Origin: Tenacibaculum caenipelagi
GTDB lineage: Bacteria > Bacteroidota > Bacteroidia > Flavobacteriales > Flavobacteriaceae
DNA length: 64,000 bases
Direction: 5' to 3'
NCBI RefSeq assembly: GCF_004363005.1
Contig: NZ_SNYH01000002.1
Coordinates: 186,001 to 250,000, forward strand
Shown: in pieces, positions 44,316 to 54,077 of the stretch
Numbering within the stretch: position 1 is the first letter of the stretch
Layout of the letters: the number at the start of each line of letters is the position of its first letter
The notes under the pieces: generated by a model
Told to the model about the DNA's origin: nothing
What the model saw: only the letters and a program-made list of their open reading frames with translations
The model's database searches: none
Position numbers and translations under genes: made by a program

Positions 44316-45788
44316 TTATGATTTTTGGCTGAATGCGTGAATTGCTGCGTATTTATTTTGGATATACCTGTTTTCTATCAAGTTCATAAAGTAGTTTTTA
44401 AATGCTAATGCAAGTACTCCTGCAATAGCAATAGCTAAAACTCCTGCATTAAAACTTACAAACTTGTTAAAAACCCAGAACAACAACATAGGCACTCCCA
44501 TAATTGGAATTATAATTAAAAACTGCGTTGCACTGGTACCTTGATAGTTAGAAAATCCGCTTTTGTTTAAGTCTATTCGTTTTCTGTTAAAAGAACCTGC
44601 AAATAACAAAAACAATGAGTTAAACCCAATATTAAAAATGGCTCCAGCTGTTATCATCAAAAAAATATCTAATCCATAGAAGTAAGCATAAGGAATACTT
44701 AATAAATATAGTGTTAATGAAACAACTACCATCAAGTACCATTTACTTTCTAAAAATTTTCGATAACGAATATTCTGACTCATAATCATATTGTAATATT
44801 CGCTATCCCAAGCAGGAATAAATTGCCCATAATTAAGTGTAAATCCTCCTGTAACAAATATGGCTGCAAAGACTAAAAAAGCAGGCATTTTTACTCGGTA
44901 CGTTTCTTCTCCAAAGAAAATAGTTCCATAAAAAAGAAATATAAACGACATAAAAAATACCGTTTTGGTACGTTTATTTCTCCAAATTTGTCGAATATCA
45001 TTTTTTATAAATGGAGCCACGTCTCCTAATTTATCTACAAAAGACAAATCAGCCGAAGAAGCAACTTCTTCTTTACTTTTTATTGCATCATCTAAATATA
45101 CTTTACTACGCAACAATTTAAAGTTCACATAATATACTCCTACTAACACAAACACTCCAATAAGAGATAAAACAGGGTTGTTATATACTGATTGAAAAAC
45201 TGGTGCGAAAAGATCAGTTATGCTAAATATTTCGTACTTATTAACTAAAAACAACGAACCTAAAACGGCAATCATTATCCCTAATGCATAATTGTTTTTA
45301 TTGATAAGAAAATTGATGTAGTTAGCACTCAACACCAATGTAAACATTAAAAACAACCACCCTAAAACTCCAGGAACATTATACCCTTGACCAATTAATA
45401 CTATCGAAAAAGGAACGTAAAAAAATAAAGGCATTAGGTTAAAAAATGAAAACGCCGATTTTCTTAGTACAAAATGTACTAATTTCTCTTTCTTTACCGG
45501 TAAATTAAGAAGCGGTTTGATATTTAACACTGGTAATTTCTGCATTAAATAACGAAAGATTAAATCTCCTACTAATACAAAAATTAGCCAACCATTTACA
45601 AACAATAAAGGATCTGCACTTGGATATTCCTTTTCAATAATAAAATAAGTTCCTATACCTATCATTAAAAATGAGGCTAGCATATATAATGCAAAAAAGC
45701 CCATGATAATTTTAAGCGCTATGCTTTTACCAAAATATGATGAGCGAAAAAATTGTTTCCACTCCAACTTTAAAAAATGTCTAATCAT
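44316..45788 (-). CDS. DUF5687 family ABC permease
   Basis: A 490-residue membrane protein with about twelve hydrophobic helices in two halves separated by a cytoplasmic stretch (about 230-290, FVDKLGDVAPFIKNDIRQIWRNKRTK). The N-terminus MIRHFLKLEWKQFFRSSYFGKSIALK is typical of DUF5687, which pairs with a small ABC ATPase encoded next to it, as here. The repeated pattern K-x-E-W/R-Q-I-W-R-N-K-R-T before each membrane half suggests an internal duplication. Exported substrate unknown. Confidence 0.88.
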   Translation of the reverse strand: MIRHFLKLEWKQFFRSSYFGKSIALKIIMGFFALYMLASFLMIGIGTYFIIEKEYPSADPLLFVNGWLIFVLVGDLIFRYLMQKLPVLNIKPLLNLPVKKEKLVHFVLRKSAFSFFNLMPLFFYVPFSIVLIGQGYNVPGVLGWLFLMFTLVLSANYINFLINKNNYALGIMIAVLGSLFLVNKYEIFSITDLFAPVFQSVYNNPVLSLIGVFVLVGVYYVNFKLLRSKVYLDDAIKSKEEVASSADLSFVDKLGDVAPFIKNDIRQIWRNKRTKTVFFMSFIFLFYGTIFFGEETYRVKMPAFLVFAAIFVTGGFTLNYGQFIPAWDSEYYNMIMSQNIRYRKFLESKWYLMVVVSLTLYLLSIPYAYFYGLDIFLMITAGAIFNIGFNSLFLLFAGSFNRKRIDLNKSGFSNYQGTSATQFLIIIPIMGVPMLLFWVFNKFVSFNAGVLAIAIAGVLALAFKNYFMNLIENRYIQNKYAAIHAFSQKS

Positions 45789-45849
45789 TTAGTTACTTGT
45801 TTGGTTGATTTCTTTATATGTCTTTTTTTACTATTTTTTGTTACATAAA

Positions 45850-45879
45850 AAAGCATCAATTTTTAAAAATTGATGCTTT
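45850..45879 (-). terminator. Palindromic terminator of the DUF1761 gene
   Basis: AAAGCATCAATTTTT pairs perfectly with AAAAATTGATGCTTT over 15 bp. It lies 27 bp behind the DUF1761 stop on the minus strand. Its core GCATCAA/TTGATGC recurs at 46445-46474. Confidence 0.75.
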
Positions 45880-45905
45880 CCTTTATTTATTATCACAAGA
45901 ATCTC

Positions 45906-46406
45906 TTATGCCCATTGACAAATTACTCCTCCCATCAGCGCTAGGGTTATAACCCAATATCCTACATTGATAAGTACATATTTAACACTCTTTCTTTCAA
46001 ATAATGCTTGAGTACCCAAAAGAGGTAATCCTACAAACAACCCAATCATTGTTCCATGCAAAGCTCCATGCTTAAAAGTTCTGAATCGGTCGCCAAAATT
46101 AGACATGAACTCTTGAAAATATGCATAAGCACCGCCTGTTTCCTCTACAAAACCTGGCTCTCCCATTAACGTTGACTGTACTCCCCATTGATGTATTACC
46201 AAAGTTTGTAAAATAAAAGCTAGTAAAAAACTAAGCACATATGCCAACCCAAAAATAAGCCCCATGTTTGAGTCTTTCGTAGATTCATCGGTAAAACCGA
46301 CCTCTTTCATCCATGCGTTTTTAAAAAGCATAGGACCATACCAAATAAATCCCATAATCATTGGGACTAATGCAGCAAGCGCCGTGATTAAAAAATTAAA
46401 TTTCAT
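45906..46406 (-). CDS. DUF1761 membrane protein
   Basis: A 166-residue protein with four hydrophobic helices (about 5-25, 50-70, 115-132, 145-163). The first helix ends in GFIWYGPMLFKNAWMKEVG, the motif G-x2-W-Y-x2-L-F-x3-W of DUF1761. The family is of unknown function and widely found in Bacteroidota. It is monocistronic between two similar terminators and has a dyad over its promoter. Confidence 0.88.
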   Translation of the reverse strand: MKFNFLITALAALVPMIMGFIWYGPMLFKNAWMKEVGFTDESTKDSNMGLIFGLAYVLSFLLAFILQTLVIHQWGVQSTLMGEPGFVEETGGAYAYFQEFMSNFGDRFRTFKHGALHGTMIGLFVGLPLLGTQALFERKSVKYVLINVGYWVITLALMGGVICQWA

Positions 46407-46419
46407 AAGAATATAAAGT

Positions 46420-46436
46420 TTTGGTTTACAACCAAA
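46420..46436. promoter_or_regulatory. Dyad TTTGGTT-TAC-AACCAAA over the DUF1761 promoter
   Basis: A perfect 7-3-7 inverted repeat overlaps the end of the -7 element (46433-46440) and the expected transcription start. This place would fit a repressor site. Confidence 0.35.
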
Positions 46437-46440
46437 TATA
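46433..46440 (-). promoter_or_regulatory. -7 element of the DUF1761 gene
   Basis: TATATTTG on the minus strand, 26 bp before the ATG. Confidence 0.45.
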
Positions 46441-46444
46441 ACAA

Positions 46445-46474
46445 AAAAGCATCAAATTAATATTTGATGCTTTT
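46445..46474 (-). terminator. Terminator of the exoA-MltD-DUF4837 run
   Basis: AAAAGCATCAAAT (46445-46457) pairs with ATTTGATGCTTTT (46462-46474); it lies 25 bp behind the DUF4837 stop. Confidence 0.75.
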
Positions 46475-46499
46475 CCTATGGTAGGTATATACTTGTGTT

Positions 46500-47486
46500 C
46501 TATTTTATTTTTAGTGATTTTCCAATAGCTTCTAATTCAAAAATAAAATCTCGTTTATTTACTGACGGCGCATAGGTAAATCCTTCAAAAACGATTACTC
46601 GTTTGTTTTCTTTATCAATGATAGTATAATTAATAAATGGCCCCGCCATAAAATCATTTTTCACTTCCCATTTACCACGAGTTTCATATGCCTTTTTTTC
46701 GTCAATTTCTGCATCATAAGTAAAAGGTGTATAAGCTTGTTCAGTTATCATATACATCCCTTCTTTACTTCCTGGGATATATTTTTCGCCAATGACATCT
46801 CTCATTGCAGTAATATTATCAGCCACTTTATTTTCGTCTTCTAACGGATAACTGTACAGTAAAATATTATTGGACCCATCTCCTCTAGCAATTCCACTTT
46901 TTAAATGTTGACGTAACCATAAGAAATCTCCTGTATCTTCAACTAAATTAAACCTCTTTGGTATATCTATTGTTACTCCTAATTTTTTAATGGTTTTAAA
47001 CTGATTTTCGTCTACTCGCTCTTTTTTAAAAATGCGTTGTGCAAACTGAATATCAGCGTCTTTAAATAATTTAATAATCTCTTTTCCTTTGTTACGAATT
47101 AAATTCACAAGACCTGTTTTATTCTTTGCTGTTGCGTAAATTAGTATTTGAGGTGCGGCATATTTATTTTTCTCTACTACTATTCTTTCTTTCTCTCCTT
47201 CTCTAACAATTAAAACAGCTTTTGAATTTCTCATAAAGCCTTTAAATCCTATGGGATCTATTTGGCTTACTGATAGTAATGTTTCAGGTTGTGGTAAACC
47301 TACTTGGTGTTCGCCAAAAACTGTACGAATTTCATCTCCAATTCTACCATCCCAATCATTACCTTTAATAACAACCAGTATTTTGTTAGTATTACCAGTT
47401 GATGTTGGTAATACATAATCTCCCTTCCCTCCTTTACAAGATACTGTTATAAAGATTAATGCAAATAAGCATATTAGTTTTTTCAT
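46500..47486 (-). CDS. DUF4837 family lipoprotein
   Basis: A 328-residue predicted lipoprotein (lipobox T-V-S-C17) of the DUF4837 family, specific to Bacteroidota and of unknown function. The start ILVVIKGNDWDGRIGDEIR and later NILLYSYPLEDE and YETRGKWEVKNDFMAGPFINY are typical. It follows the lytic transglycosylase gene by 23 bp and is the last gene of that run, so a cell-wall or envelope role is a fair inference. Confidence 0.88.
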   Translation of the reverse strand: MKKLICLFALIFITVSCKGGKGDYVLPTSTGNTNKILVVIKGNDWDGRIGDEIRTVFGEHQVGLPQPETLLSVSQIDPIGFKGFMRNSKAVLIVREGEKERIVVEKNKYAAPQILIYATAKNKTGLVNLIRNKGKEIIKLFKDADIQFAQRIFKKERVDENQFKTIKKLGVTIDIPKRFNLVEDTGDFLWLRQHLKSGIARGDGSNNILLYSYPLEDENKVADNITAMRDVIGEKYIPGSKEGMYMITEQAYTPFTYDAEIDEKKAYETRGKWEVKNDFMAGPFINYTIIDKENKRVIVFEGFTYAPSVNKRDFIFELEAIGKSLKIK

Positions 47487-47509
47487 AGTTGATTATGTTT
47501 CGTAGTTGT

Positions 47510-49024
47510 TTAACTTTTAAATATTTTGAGTTTCATTCCCGGTTTCAAACTTTTAACACTCCAAATATTGTTCCATTTTTTAATTTCTTCAACAGAAACT
47601 GACGGATACTTTTTTGAAATCGTCCATAATGAATCTCCTTCTTTAACAACATACACTTCATGCTTACCTGTTGGCACTTTATATTCTTTCTTAGAAACCT
47701 CTTTAGGAATCGCCATTTTTTTCGGGTATATACTTAACCGTTGGCCTACTTTTAAATGATGTGTTCGTAAACCGTTCCATTGTTTAATATCACTTACCCT
47801 AACCCCAAATCTATTGGCTATCTTCCCTAAAAAATCTCCACTTCGCACTTTGTAACGAATCCGTTTATCCATTTCAAAATACTTAGGTAATGGCTTTTCT
47901 CTTTTTGCATCATCTTCATTGGCCAGTATATAAATTTCTTCTTCTTTTTCTAAAAAATTCATCATATCTCTTCGAGGCAAACGAACAGCATAATTCTTTT
48001 CTTTTACATATGGGATAATATCTAATTTATAAGCCGGATTTAAAAAGGATAGCAACTCAGTATCGATACCTGTTTTTTCAGAAATCTGATCAAAACTAAC
48101 CGTCCTTTTTACACGAATGGTATCGGTTTCGAAATGGAAAATTTTCGGAGCTTCTGGGTATAAATTATGTTTATCGGCATACTCAAAAATGTACATTGTA
48201 GCATAAAATGCTGGTACATATCCTGCTGTTTCACGAGGTAAAAACGGACGAATATTCCAGTAATTTTTATAGCCTCCTGAACGTTTTATCGCTTTGGTAA
48301 CATTTCCTGGACCTGAATTGTAAGCCGCCAGAGCTAAATCCCAATCATCAAAAATTTTGTATAATTGGCTTAGATATTTACATGCTGCAATGGTTGCTTT
48401 TACAGGATCTTGTCGCTCATCTACATACGAGTTTACTTTTAAATCAAACTGGATTCCTGTTCCATACATAAACTGCCATAAACCTGTAGCCCCTACTCTT
48501 GAACGTGCATCAGGACGAAGTGCTGACTCAACAATTGCCAGATACTTCATTTCTAAAGGGATATCATATTGGTCTAAATATTGCTCAAACATTGGGAAAT
48601 AATATTTAGCACGAGCCATCAATGCTGGGTAATATTTCTTTCTGTACTTTAAATAACTATTAATTACTTTTTCTAATGCAGGATTATATTCCAAAAGAAA
48701 TGGCGTTTTTACATTTAAATCGTGTAACCTTTTCTTTAATAATTCTGTAGTAAGAATTGTAGTTGTATTACCAAGAATATCTTTATCATTAATTACATAC
48801 TGAATGCTATCAAACAACGATGAATTAAACTTTTCTTCTACCAATAAGCTATCAATCATTTTTAGATCTGCAGTAGAAAATAATTCTTGAGTTTGCGTCG
48901 GATTTATGGAGTCATTTACTATAAAACCAACGCCAACACTATCTTTAGCCACCAAAAGACTATCAACAGGTTGTTGAGCAATGATTGAAGTTGTAAAAAG
49001 TAGTAATGTTAGTAATTTCTTCAT
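47510..49024 (-). CDS. MltD-like membrane-bound lytic murein transglycosylase with two LysM domains
   Basis: A 504-residue exported enzyme that cleaves the MurNAc-GlcNAc bond in peptidoglycan. Signal peptide about 1-17; SLT goose-lysozyme-like domain about 140-290 with the catalytic E166 in IVESALRP, GATGLWQFM and AAYNSGPGNV; two LysM peptidoglycan-binding modules near the C-terminus (YKVRSGDFLGKIANRFGV and YVVKEGDSLWTISKKYPSV). The arrangement is that of MltD. It begins 7 bp behind exoA and precedes DUF4837. Confidence 0.93.
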   Translation of the reverse strand: MKKLLTLLLFTTSIIAQQPVDSLLVAKDSVGVGFIVNDSINPTQTQELFSTADLKMIDSLLVEEKFNSSLFDSIQYVINDKDILGNTTTILTTELLKKRLHDLNVKTPFLLEYNPALEKVINSYLKYRKKYYPALMARAKYYFPMFEQYLDQYDIPLEMKYLAIVESALRPDARSRVGATGLWQFMYGTGIQFDLKVNSYVDERQDPVKATIAACKYLSQLYKIFDDWDLALAAYNSGPGNVTKAIKRSGGYKNYWNIRPFLPRETAGYVPAFYATMYIFEYADKHNLYPEAPKIFHFETDTIRVKRTVSFDQISEKTGIDTELLSFLNPAYKLDIIPYVKEKNYAVRLPRRDMMNFLEKEEEIYILANEDDAKREKPLPKYFEMDKRIRYKVRSGDFLGKIANRFGVRVSDIKQWNGLRTHHLKVGQRLSIYPKKMAIPKEVSKKEYKVPTGKHEVYVVKEGDSLWTISKKYPSVSVEEIKKWNNIWSVKSLKPGMKLKIFKS

Positions 49025-49031
49025 CTTGGTT

Positions 49032-49793
49032 TTATAAATCTAGTTCTACTGCAATCGGACAATGGTCTGAATGTTTTGCTTCGGGTAAAATATATGCTCT
49101 TGAAATTTTATCTTTTAATGGTTCAGCTACCATGTTATAATCAATACGCCAACCTTTGTTATTTGTTCTGGCATTTGCACGATAACTCCACCACGAATAC
49201 TCTTGTTTTTCTGGATGTAAATGTCGGAAACTATCAATAAACCCACTATCGATAAACTTACCTAACCACTCACGTTCTTCAGGCAAAAACCCTGATACTC
49301 CTTTCATTTTTGGATTGTGAATATCTATTTCTTCATGACAAATATTATAATCTCCACAAATAACTAAGTTTGGAATTTCTTTTCTCAACTCCGTTGCATA
49401 TTGAAGAATCTCATCCATGTACCTAAATTTAAAACCTAAACGTTCTCCATTAGTTCCTGAGGGTAAATACATGCTCATTACTGATACCTCATCAAAATCT
49501 ACACGAAGGTTTCTTCCTTCAAAATCCATAGATTCAATTCCGGTTCCATATGCTACATGATTGGGCTCTTTTTTACAGAAAATAGCTACTGATGAATAGC
49601 CTTTTTTCTCTGCTGAAAACCAATAATGATGAGGGTAGCCTGCATTTTCAAACTCAGCTACATCTAATTGTTCTTTATGTGCTTTGGTTTCTTGAATACA
49701 AATTACATCAGGGCTTGCTGCTTGCAACCAATCGATAAATCCTTTTTTTAAAGCAGCACGTATTCCGTTTACGTTGTATGAAATTATTTTCAT
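49032..49793 (-). CDS. xth: Exodeoxyribonuclease III (AP endonuclease)
   Basis: A 253-residue ExoIII/ExoA-type repair nuclease for abasic sites. Motifs are SYNVNGIRA with the metal-site Asn7, QETKA with the metal-binding Glu, GDYNICHEEIDIHNP and the C-terminal HSDHCPI with the catalytic His; W-R-I-D-Y-N-M is also present. Length is normal. It is the first gene of a three-gene run with MltD and DUF4837, a mix with no clear functional logic. Confidence 0.96.
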   Translation of the reverse strand: MKIISYNVNGIRAALKKGFIDWLQAASPDVICIQETKAHKEQLDVAEFENAGYPHHYWFSAEKKGYSSVAIFCKKEPNHVAYGTGIESMDFEGRNLRVDFDEVSVMSMYLPSGTNGERLGFKFRYMDEILQYATELRKEIPNLVICGDYNICHEEIDIHNPKMKGVSGFLPEEREWLGKFIDSGFIDSFRHLHPEKQEYSWWSYRANARTNNKGWRIDYNMVAEPLKDKISRAYILPEAKHSDHCPIAVELDL

Positions 49794-49814
49794 CTATTTA
49801 TTTAAAATACAAAA

Positions 49815-49837
49815 ACGTAAAGCATAATGCTTTACGT
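49815..49837 (-). terminator. Terminator of the CoA-transferase operon
   Basis: ACGTAAAGCAT and ATGCTTTACGT pair over 11 bp around one base, followed by T-runs on both strands, 24 bp behind the scoB stop. Confidence 0.8.
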
Positions 49838-49860
49838 CTTTTTTTAATCCTATAATTTTG

Positions 49861-50514
49861 TTAAATCTCCATTTCCGGGATGTCTCCTTCCACTATTAGA
49901 GTTCCTTCAGTGGCTGCTTGGATTTCTTCAACAGAAACCCCTGGAGCTCTTTCTAGCAAGTAGAATTTATTGTCTTTAATTTCTAACACTGCTAAATTGG
50001 TTACAATTTTTGTAACACAACCTACACCTGTTAATGGTAATGAACATCTTTTTAGTAATTTAGATTCACCTGCCTTATTTGTATGCATCATTGCTACAAT
50101 AATGTTATCTGCTGAGGCTACTAAATCCATCGCTCCGCCCATACCTTTTACCATTTTTCCTGGTATTTTCCAGTTAGCAATATCACCATTTTCAGCAACT
50201 TCCATCGCTCCTAAAATAGTTAAATGAACATGCTTACCACGAATCATTGAAAAACTCATAGCTGAGTCAAAAAAACTTGCTCCTGGCATGGTCGTTATCG
50301 TTTGTTTTCCTGCATTGATAATATCAGCATCTTCTTCCCCATCAAAAGGGAAGGGTCCCATACCCAAAACACCATTTTCCGATTGAAATTCTACCTCGAT
50401 ATCGTCACGAACAAAATTGGCTACTAATGTTGGAATTCCGATACCTAGATTTACGTAATATCCGTTCTTTACTTCTTTCGCGATTCTTTTCGCTATTCCG
50501 TTTTTATCTAACAT
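49861..50514 (-). CDS. scoB: 3-oxoacid CoA-transferase subunit B
   Basis: A 217-residue subunit of succinyl-CoA:acetoacetate (3-oxoacid) CoA-transferase, used in ketone-body or branched-chain breakdown. The catalytic glutamate lies in QSENGVLGMGP (Glu of S-E-N-G, about 51). The motif GGAMDLVASA follows. It starts 2 bp behind scoA and both form the functional heteromer. Confidence 0.95.
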   Translation of the reverse strand: MLDKNGIAKRIAKEVKNGYYVNLGIGIPTLVANFVRDDIEVEFQSENGVLGMGPFPFDGEEDADIINAGKQTITTMPGASFFDSAMSFSMIRGKHVHLTILGAMEVAENGDIANWKIPGKMVKGMGGAMDLVASADNIIVAMMHTNKAGESKLLKRCSLPLTGVGCVTKIVTNLAVLEIKDNKFYLLERAPGVSVEEIQAATEGTLIVEGDIPEMEI

Positions 50515-50516
50515 AA

Positions 50517-51218
50517 CTAGCTTCTTTGTCTTACAGTTCGTTGCTCAATTCTTTTTTCGTATTTCTCTCCTTGAAAAATACGTTGTACAAAAATTCCTGG
50601 AATATGAATTTGATTTGGATCTAATTCTCCTACTGGAACTAACTCTTCCACTTCGGCAACAGTAATTGTGGCTGCCCCACACATGTTTGGATTGAAGTTT
50701 CTTGAGGTTCCTTTAAAAATTAAGTTTCCTGCAGCATCGCCTTTCCATGCTTTTACAAAAGCGAAATCTGCTTTAAAAGCTGGTTCTAATACATACATTT
50801 TTCCGTCGAACTCACGTGTTTCTTTACCTTCAGCTACTTCTGTTCCGTAACCTGCTGGTGTATAGAATGCCGGAAATCCTGCCTGTGCTGCTCTACACTT
50901 TTCTGCTAGGGTTCCTTGTGGCGTTAACTCAACTTCTAATTCACCTGAAAGCATCTGACGTTCAAACTCATCATTTTCTCCTACGTAAGAAGAAATCATT
51001 TTCTTGATTTGACGATTTTGTAGTAATAATCCTAAACCAAAATCATCAACTCCTGCGTTGTTAGATATACAAGTAACATCCTTTACTCCTATTTTTACTA
51101 ACTCAGCAATCGCATTTTCAGGTATTCCGCATAAACCGAAACCTCCTAACATAAAAGTCATTCCGTCTTTTACACCTTCTAATGCTTCGTGTACGTTATT
51201 TACTTTTTTATTTATCAT
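50517..51218 (-). CDS. scoA: 3-oxoacid CoA-transferase subunit A
   Basis: A 233-residue subunit with the CoA-binding signature [10 protein letters not shown] (about 25-34), [14 protein letters not shown] and the glycine motif in [19 protein letters not shown]. It is encoded 2 bp ahead of scoB. The pair transfers CoA from succinyl-CoA to acetoacetate. It has no clear consensus promoter; the best match upstream differs by one base. Confidence 0.95.
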   Translation of the reverse strand: MINKKVNNVHEALEGVKDGMTFMLGGFGLCGIPENAIAELVKIGVKDVTCISNNAGVDDFGLGLLLQNRQIKKMISSYVGENDEFERQMLSGELEVELTPQGTLAEKCRAAQAGFPAFYTPAGYGTEVAEGKETREFDGKMYVLEPAFKADFAFVKAWKGDAAGNLIFKGTSRNFNPNMCGAATITVAEVEELVPVGELDPNQIHIPGIFVQRIFQGEKYEKRIEQRTVRQRS

Positions 51219-51294
51219 TGTAGTTGTTGTGTTTTAAAACTTTTTCTCATCAAGAGAGAATTCAAATACAGCTGCTCTAAGATAATTAATTTTA

Positions 51295-53589
51295 TTAAAA
51301 ATCTGTATCGTCTGGTTTTGTTTCTTTTTCCTCTCCTCCTTCTTCGTCAACTACTGTTTTTGAACAATTTATATTGATGCTTACCTTTTCTGGCTTTTCA
51401 AAGTCTTCTTTACTTAAATTTAATGTTTTATCTGCATAGCACTTTTGCATAAATAGTGCCCAAGTAGGCAATGACATTGTAGCTCCTTGACCATATCTAA
51501 TTCCTGCAAAATGTGTTGCTCTATCTTCACCACCTGTCCAAACACCAGCTGCTAAGTTTGGTATAATTCCCATAAACCAACCATCAGATTGATTTTGAGT
51601 AGTACCTGTTTTACCTGCGATTGGATTTGTAAATTTATATGGAAAACCTGTAGCGGCATCTCCAGCATTCGTATAATTTGAACGTAAACGAGCTCCAGAA
51701 CCAGATTGGGTAACCCCTTTCATTAAATCTAAAATTACATATGCTGATTCTTCACTCAACACCTCTTTTGTCTTAGGAACAAACTCTTGTAATACGGTTC
51801 CATTTTTATCTTCAATTCGGGTAATCATCATAGGACTTACACGTAACCCTTTGTTTGCGAAAGTAGAATAGGCGCTTACCATTTCCATTAATGATAAATC
51901 AATTGCTCCTAAAGCAATTGAAGGGTTTGCTTCAATTTTTGATTGTATCCCTGCAGATTCTGCTAGTCGCACAACATTAATTGGTGAAACTTTATCGATT
52001 AATTGTGCTGTAATTGCGTTTACTGATCCTGCTAAAGCATCTTTTAATGTCATTTCACCTCCATATTTATTGTTTGCGTTTTTAGGAGTCCAATCTTCTG
52101 GCATTCCATATTTTTCTTTTGGAATGGTGTATGGTGTGTTTGGCAATTTATCACATGGTGACATTTTTAGCTGGTTAATTGCCGTAGCATATACAAATGG
52201 CTTAAAAGTAGATCCTACTTGACGTTTTTGTTGATCAACAGCATCGTACTTAAAGTACTTATTATTGATTCCTCCTACCCATACTTTAATATGTCCTGTT
52301 TGTGGCTCAATAGCAACCAAACCAGAACGTAAAATTTGTTTGTAATAACGAATAGAATCGTATGGAGTCATCACCGTATCACGCTCTCCTTTCCAAGTAA
52401 AAATACGCATGTCGGTTTCTGTTTTAAATACTTTATCTATTTCTTTTTCTGATTTCCCAGCAGCTTTCATACGCTTGTAACGATCAGAATTTTGTTTTGC
52501 TCTTCTTAATGTTCTATTAATTTCTTCTTTATCTAAATCATAAAAAGGCGCTGTTCTATTTCTTTTTTGCTCTTTGTCAAAGAAAGATTGAAGGTTTGCC
52601 ATATGTTCTTCTATAGCTTCTTCTCCGTACTGTTGCATACGCGAATCAATTGTTACGTACACTTTTAATCCATCTTTATAAATATTATACGGTTCACCGT
52701 TAGGTTTAGGATTGTTTTGAGCCCATTTTTTTAAAAACTGCTTTAAATGTTCTCTAAAATACGTTGCCAATCCGTCGCTATGACTCTCTGGTGTAAAGTT
52801 TATTTTTAATGGTAATTTTTGCAATGAGTCTTTTTCTTTTTCTGTGATGAACCCGTTTTTTTCCATTTGAGCAAAAACCACATTTCTACGCTCAAGCGAT
52901 TTATCTTTTGATCGCTCTCTATGTGGGTTATACTGTCGTGGATTTTTTAACATTGCCACCAAAATAGCTGCTTCTTGCAAGTCTAAATCTTTAGGTTCTT
53001 TTCCAAAATAAATACGTGCTGCTGAACGAATACCTACTGCGTTAAAGATAAAATCTTGTGTGTTTAAATACATCGTTAAGATTTCTTCTTTGGTGTATTG
53101 ACGCTCTAGCTTTACAGCTACTACCCATTCTTTTAATTTTTGCGAAAGTCTTTTAAAAATATTGCTTGAACCTCCTTTATTAAATAGGTTTTTAGCTAGC
53201 TGTTGCGTAATGGTACTTGCTCCACCTGACCTACCCAAATTAGCTACTGCTCTCGCCGTTCCTCTAAAATCAATTCCTGAATGCTCATAAAAACGTTCAT
53301 CTTCAGTAGCTACTAATGCTTTAATAATGTTTTTAGGTAAGTCTTTAAACTGAATTGGAGTTCTATTCGCTTTTACATAATATTTTCCCAATGTTTTACC
53401 ATCAGCAGAAATTACTTCTGTTGCTAAATCACTTTTGGGATTTTCTAACTCTTCAAAAGTAGGTAGTGCGCCAAATACTCCCCATGATGCCAGTAAAAAC
53501 ATTAGGCATACAAAAAGGAAGCCACTTAAAACAATACCCCAAAACCATTTGATATATTTACTAAAGTTTGTTGTTTTTTTCTCTGTCAT
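51295..53589 (-). CDS. Bifunctional penicillin-binding protein 1A
   Basis: A 764-residue class A PBP that polymerises and cross-links peptidoglycan. One membrane helix (about 14-36), a GT51 glycosyltransferase domain (about 60-240, with the catalytic Glu in ATEDERFYEH and QQLAKNLF), an unusual charged linker (about 325-400) and the transpeptidase domain with the SxxK serine in GSTFKPF (about 470), SVNAI (SxN) and KTGTT. The C-terminus is acidic (EEGGEEKETKPDD). The stop codon region overlaps nothing, but its start overlaps the gldH stop by one base, so the two are translationally coupled. Confidence 0.96.
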   Translation of the reverse strand: MTEKKTTNFSKYIKWFWGIVLSGFLFVCLMFLLASWGVFGALPTFEELENPKSDLATEVISADGKTLGKYYVKANRTPIQFKDLPKNIIKALVATEDERFYEHSGIDFRGTARAVANLGRSGGASTITQQLAKNLFNKGGSSNIFKRLSQKLKEWVVAVKLERQYTKEEILTMYLNTQDFIFNAVGIRSAARIYFGKEPKDLDLQEAAILVAMLKNPRQYNPHRERSKDKSLERRNVVFAQMEKNGFITEKEKDSLQKLPLKINFTPESHSDGLATYFREHLKQFLKKWAQNNPKPNGEPYNIYKDGLKVYVTIDSRMQQYGEEAIEEHMANLQSFFDKEQKRNRTAPFYDLDKEEINRTLRRAKQNSDRYKRMKAAGKSEKEIDKVFKTETDMRIFTWKGERDTVMTPYDSIRYYKQILRSGLVAIEPQTGHIKVWVGGINNKYFKYDAVDQQKRQVGSTFKPFVYATAINQLKMSPCDKLPNTPYTIPKEKYGMPEDWTPKNANNKYGGEMTLKDALAGSVNAITAQLIDKVSPINVVRLAESAGIQSKIEANPSIALGAIDLSLMEMVSAYSTFANKGLRVSPMMITRIEDKNGTVLQEFVPKTKEVLSEESAYVILDLMKGVTQSGSGARLRSNYTNAGDAATGFPYKFTNPIAGKTGTTQNQSDGWFMGIIPNLAAGVWTGGEDRATHFAGIRYGQGATMSLPTWALFMQKCYADKTLNLSKEDFEKPEKVSININCSKTVVDEEGGEEKETKPDDTDF

Positions 53590-54077
53590 TATTGTGTTTT
53601 TTCAATTCTAAATCCTACATGAGTAATACCTTCTAATTCTTCTACACCTTGTATTTCTCCATTTTTACGCATTGCTTGTCGAACTTTAAAAGTATAATCT
53701 CCTGTTCTAGGAAATGTTATGTTTTCTTTATAAAAAAGTTTATTCTCTTTAATATCTGAAAAACCTTGTCCTAAAAACTTCCCAGTTACATCTGCCATAT
53801 CATACTCTAGAGTATCTATGATAACCTGACCATCAGGAAAATTCATTTGTGTTATTAAAAAAAGATTGCTATACCCATAATCTTTATTATTTCTAAGATT
53901 TATATACAGGTTTTTTTTACCAATAGAATCGTTAACTGGAAAGGTAAATTGGATGGTATTATTTTTATTCCATGAACTTTTTGGAAGTGCTACATATTCA
54001 TCAAAAACACTGTTTGAATCACAAGAAGCAAATAATACAGCTACAAAAAAAAGTAGACCAATTTTATTTTTCATCAT
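53589..54077 (-). CDS. gldH: Gliding motility lipoprotein GldH
   Basis: A 162-residue lipoprotein (lipobox L-F-A-S-C19) of the GldH family, needed for gliding and chitin use in Flavobacterium johnsoniae through the type IX system. Sequence hallmarks are FDEYVALPKSSWNKNNTIQF and a beta-rich rest. It sits between ricT (14-bp overlap) and the PBP1A gene (1-bp overlap), a gene order shared by many Bacteroidota. Its presence suggests gliding ability but does not prove it. Confidence 0.92.
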   Translation of the reverse strand: MMKNKIGLLFFVAVLFASCDSNSVFDEYVALPKSSWNKNNTIQFTFPVNDSIGKKNLYINLRNNKDYGYSNLFLITQMNFPDGQVIIDTLEYDMADVTGKFLGQGFSDIKENKLFYKENITFPRTGDYTFKVRQAMRKNGEIQGVEELEGITHVGFRIEKTQ

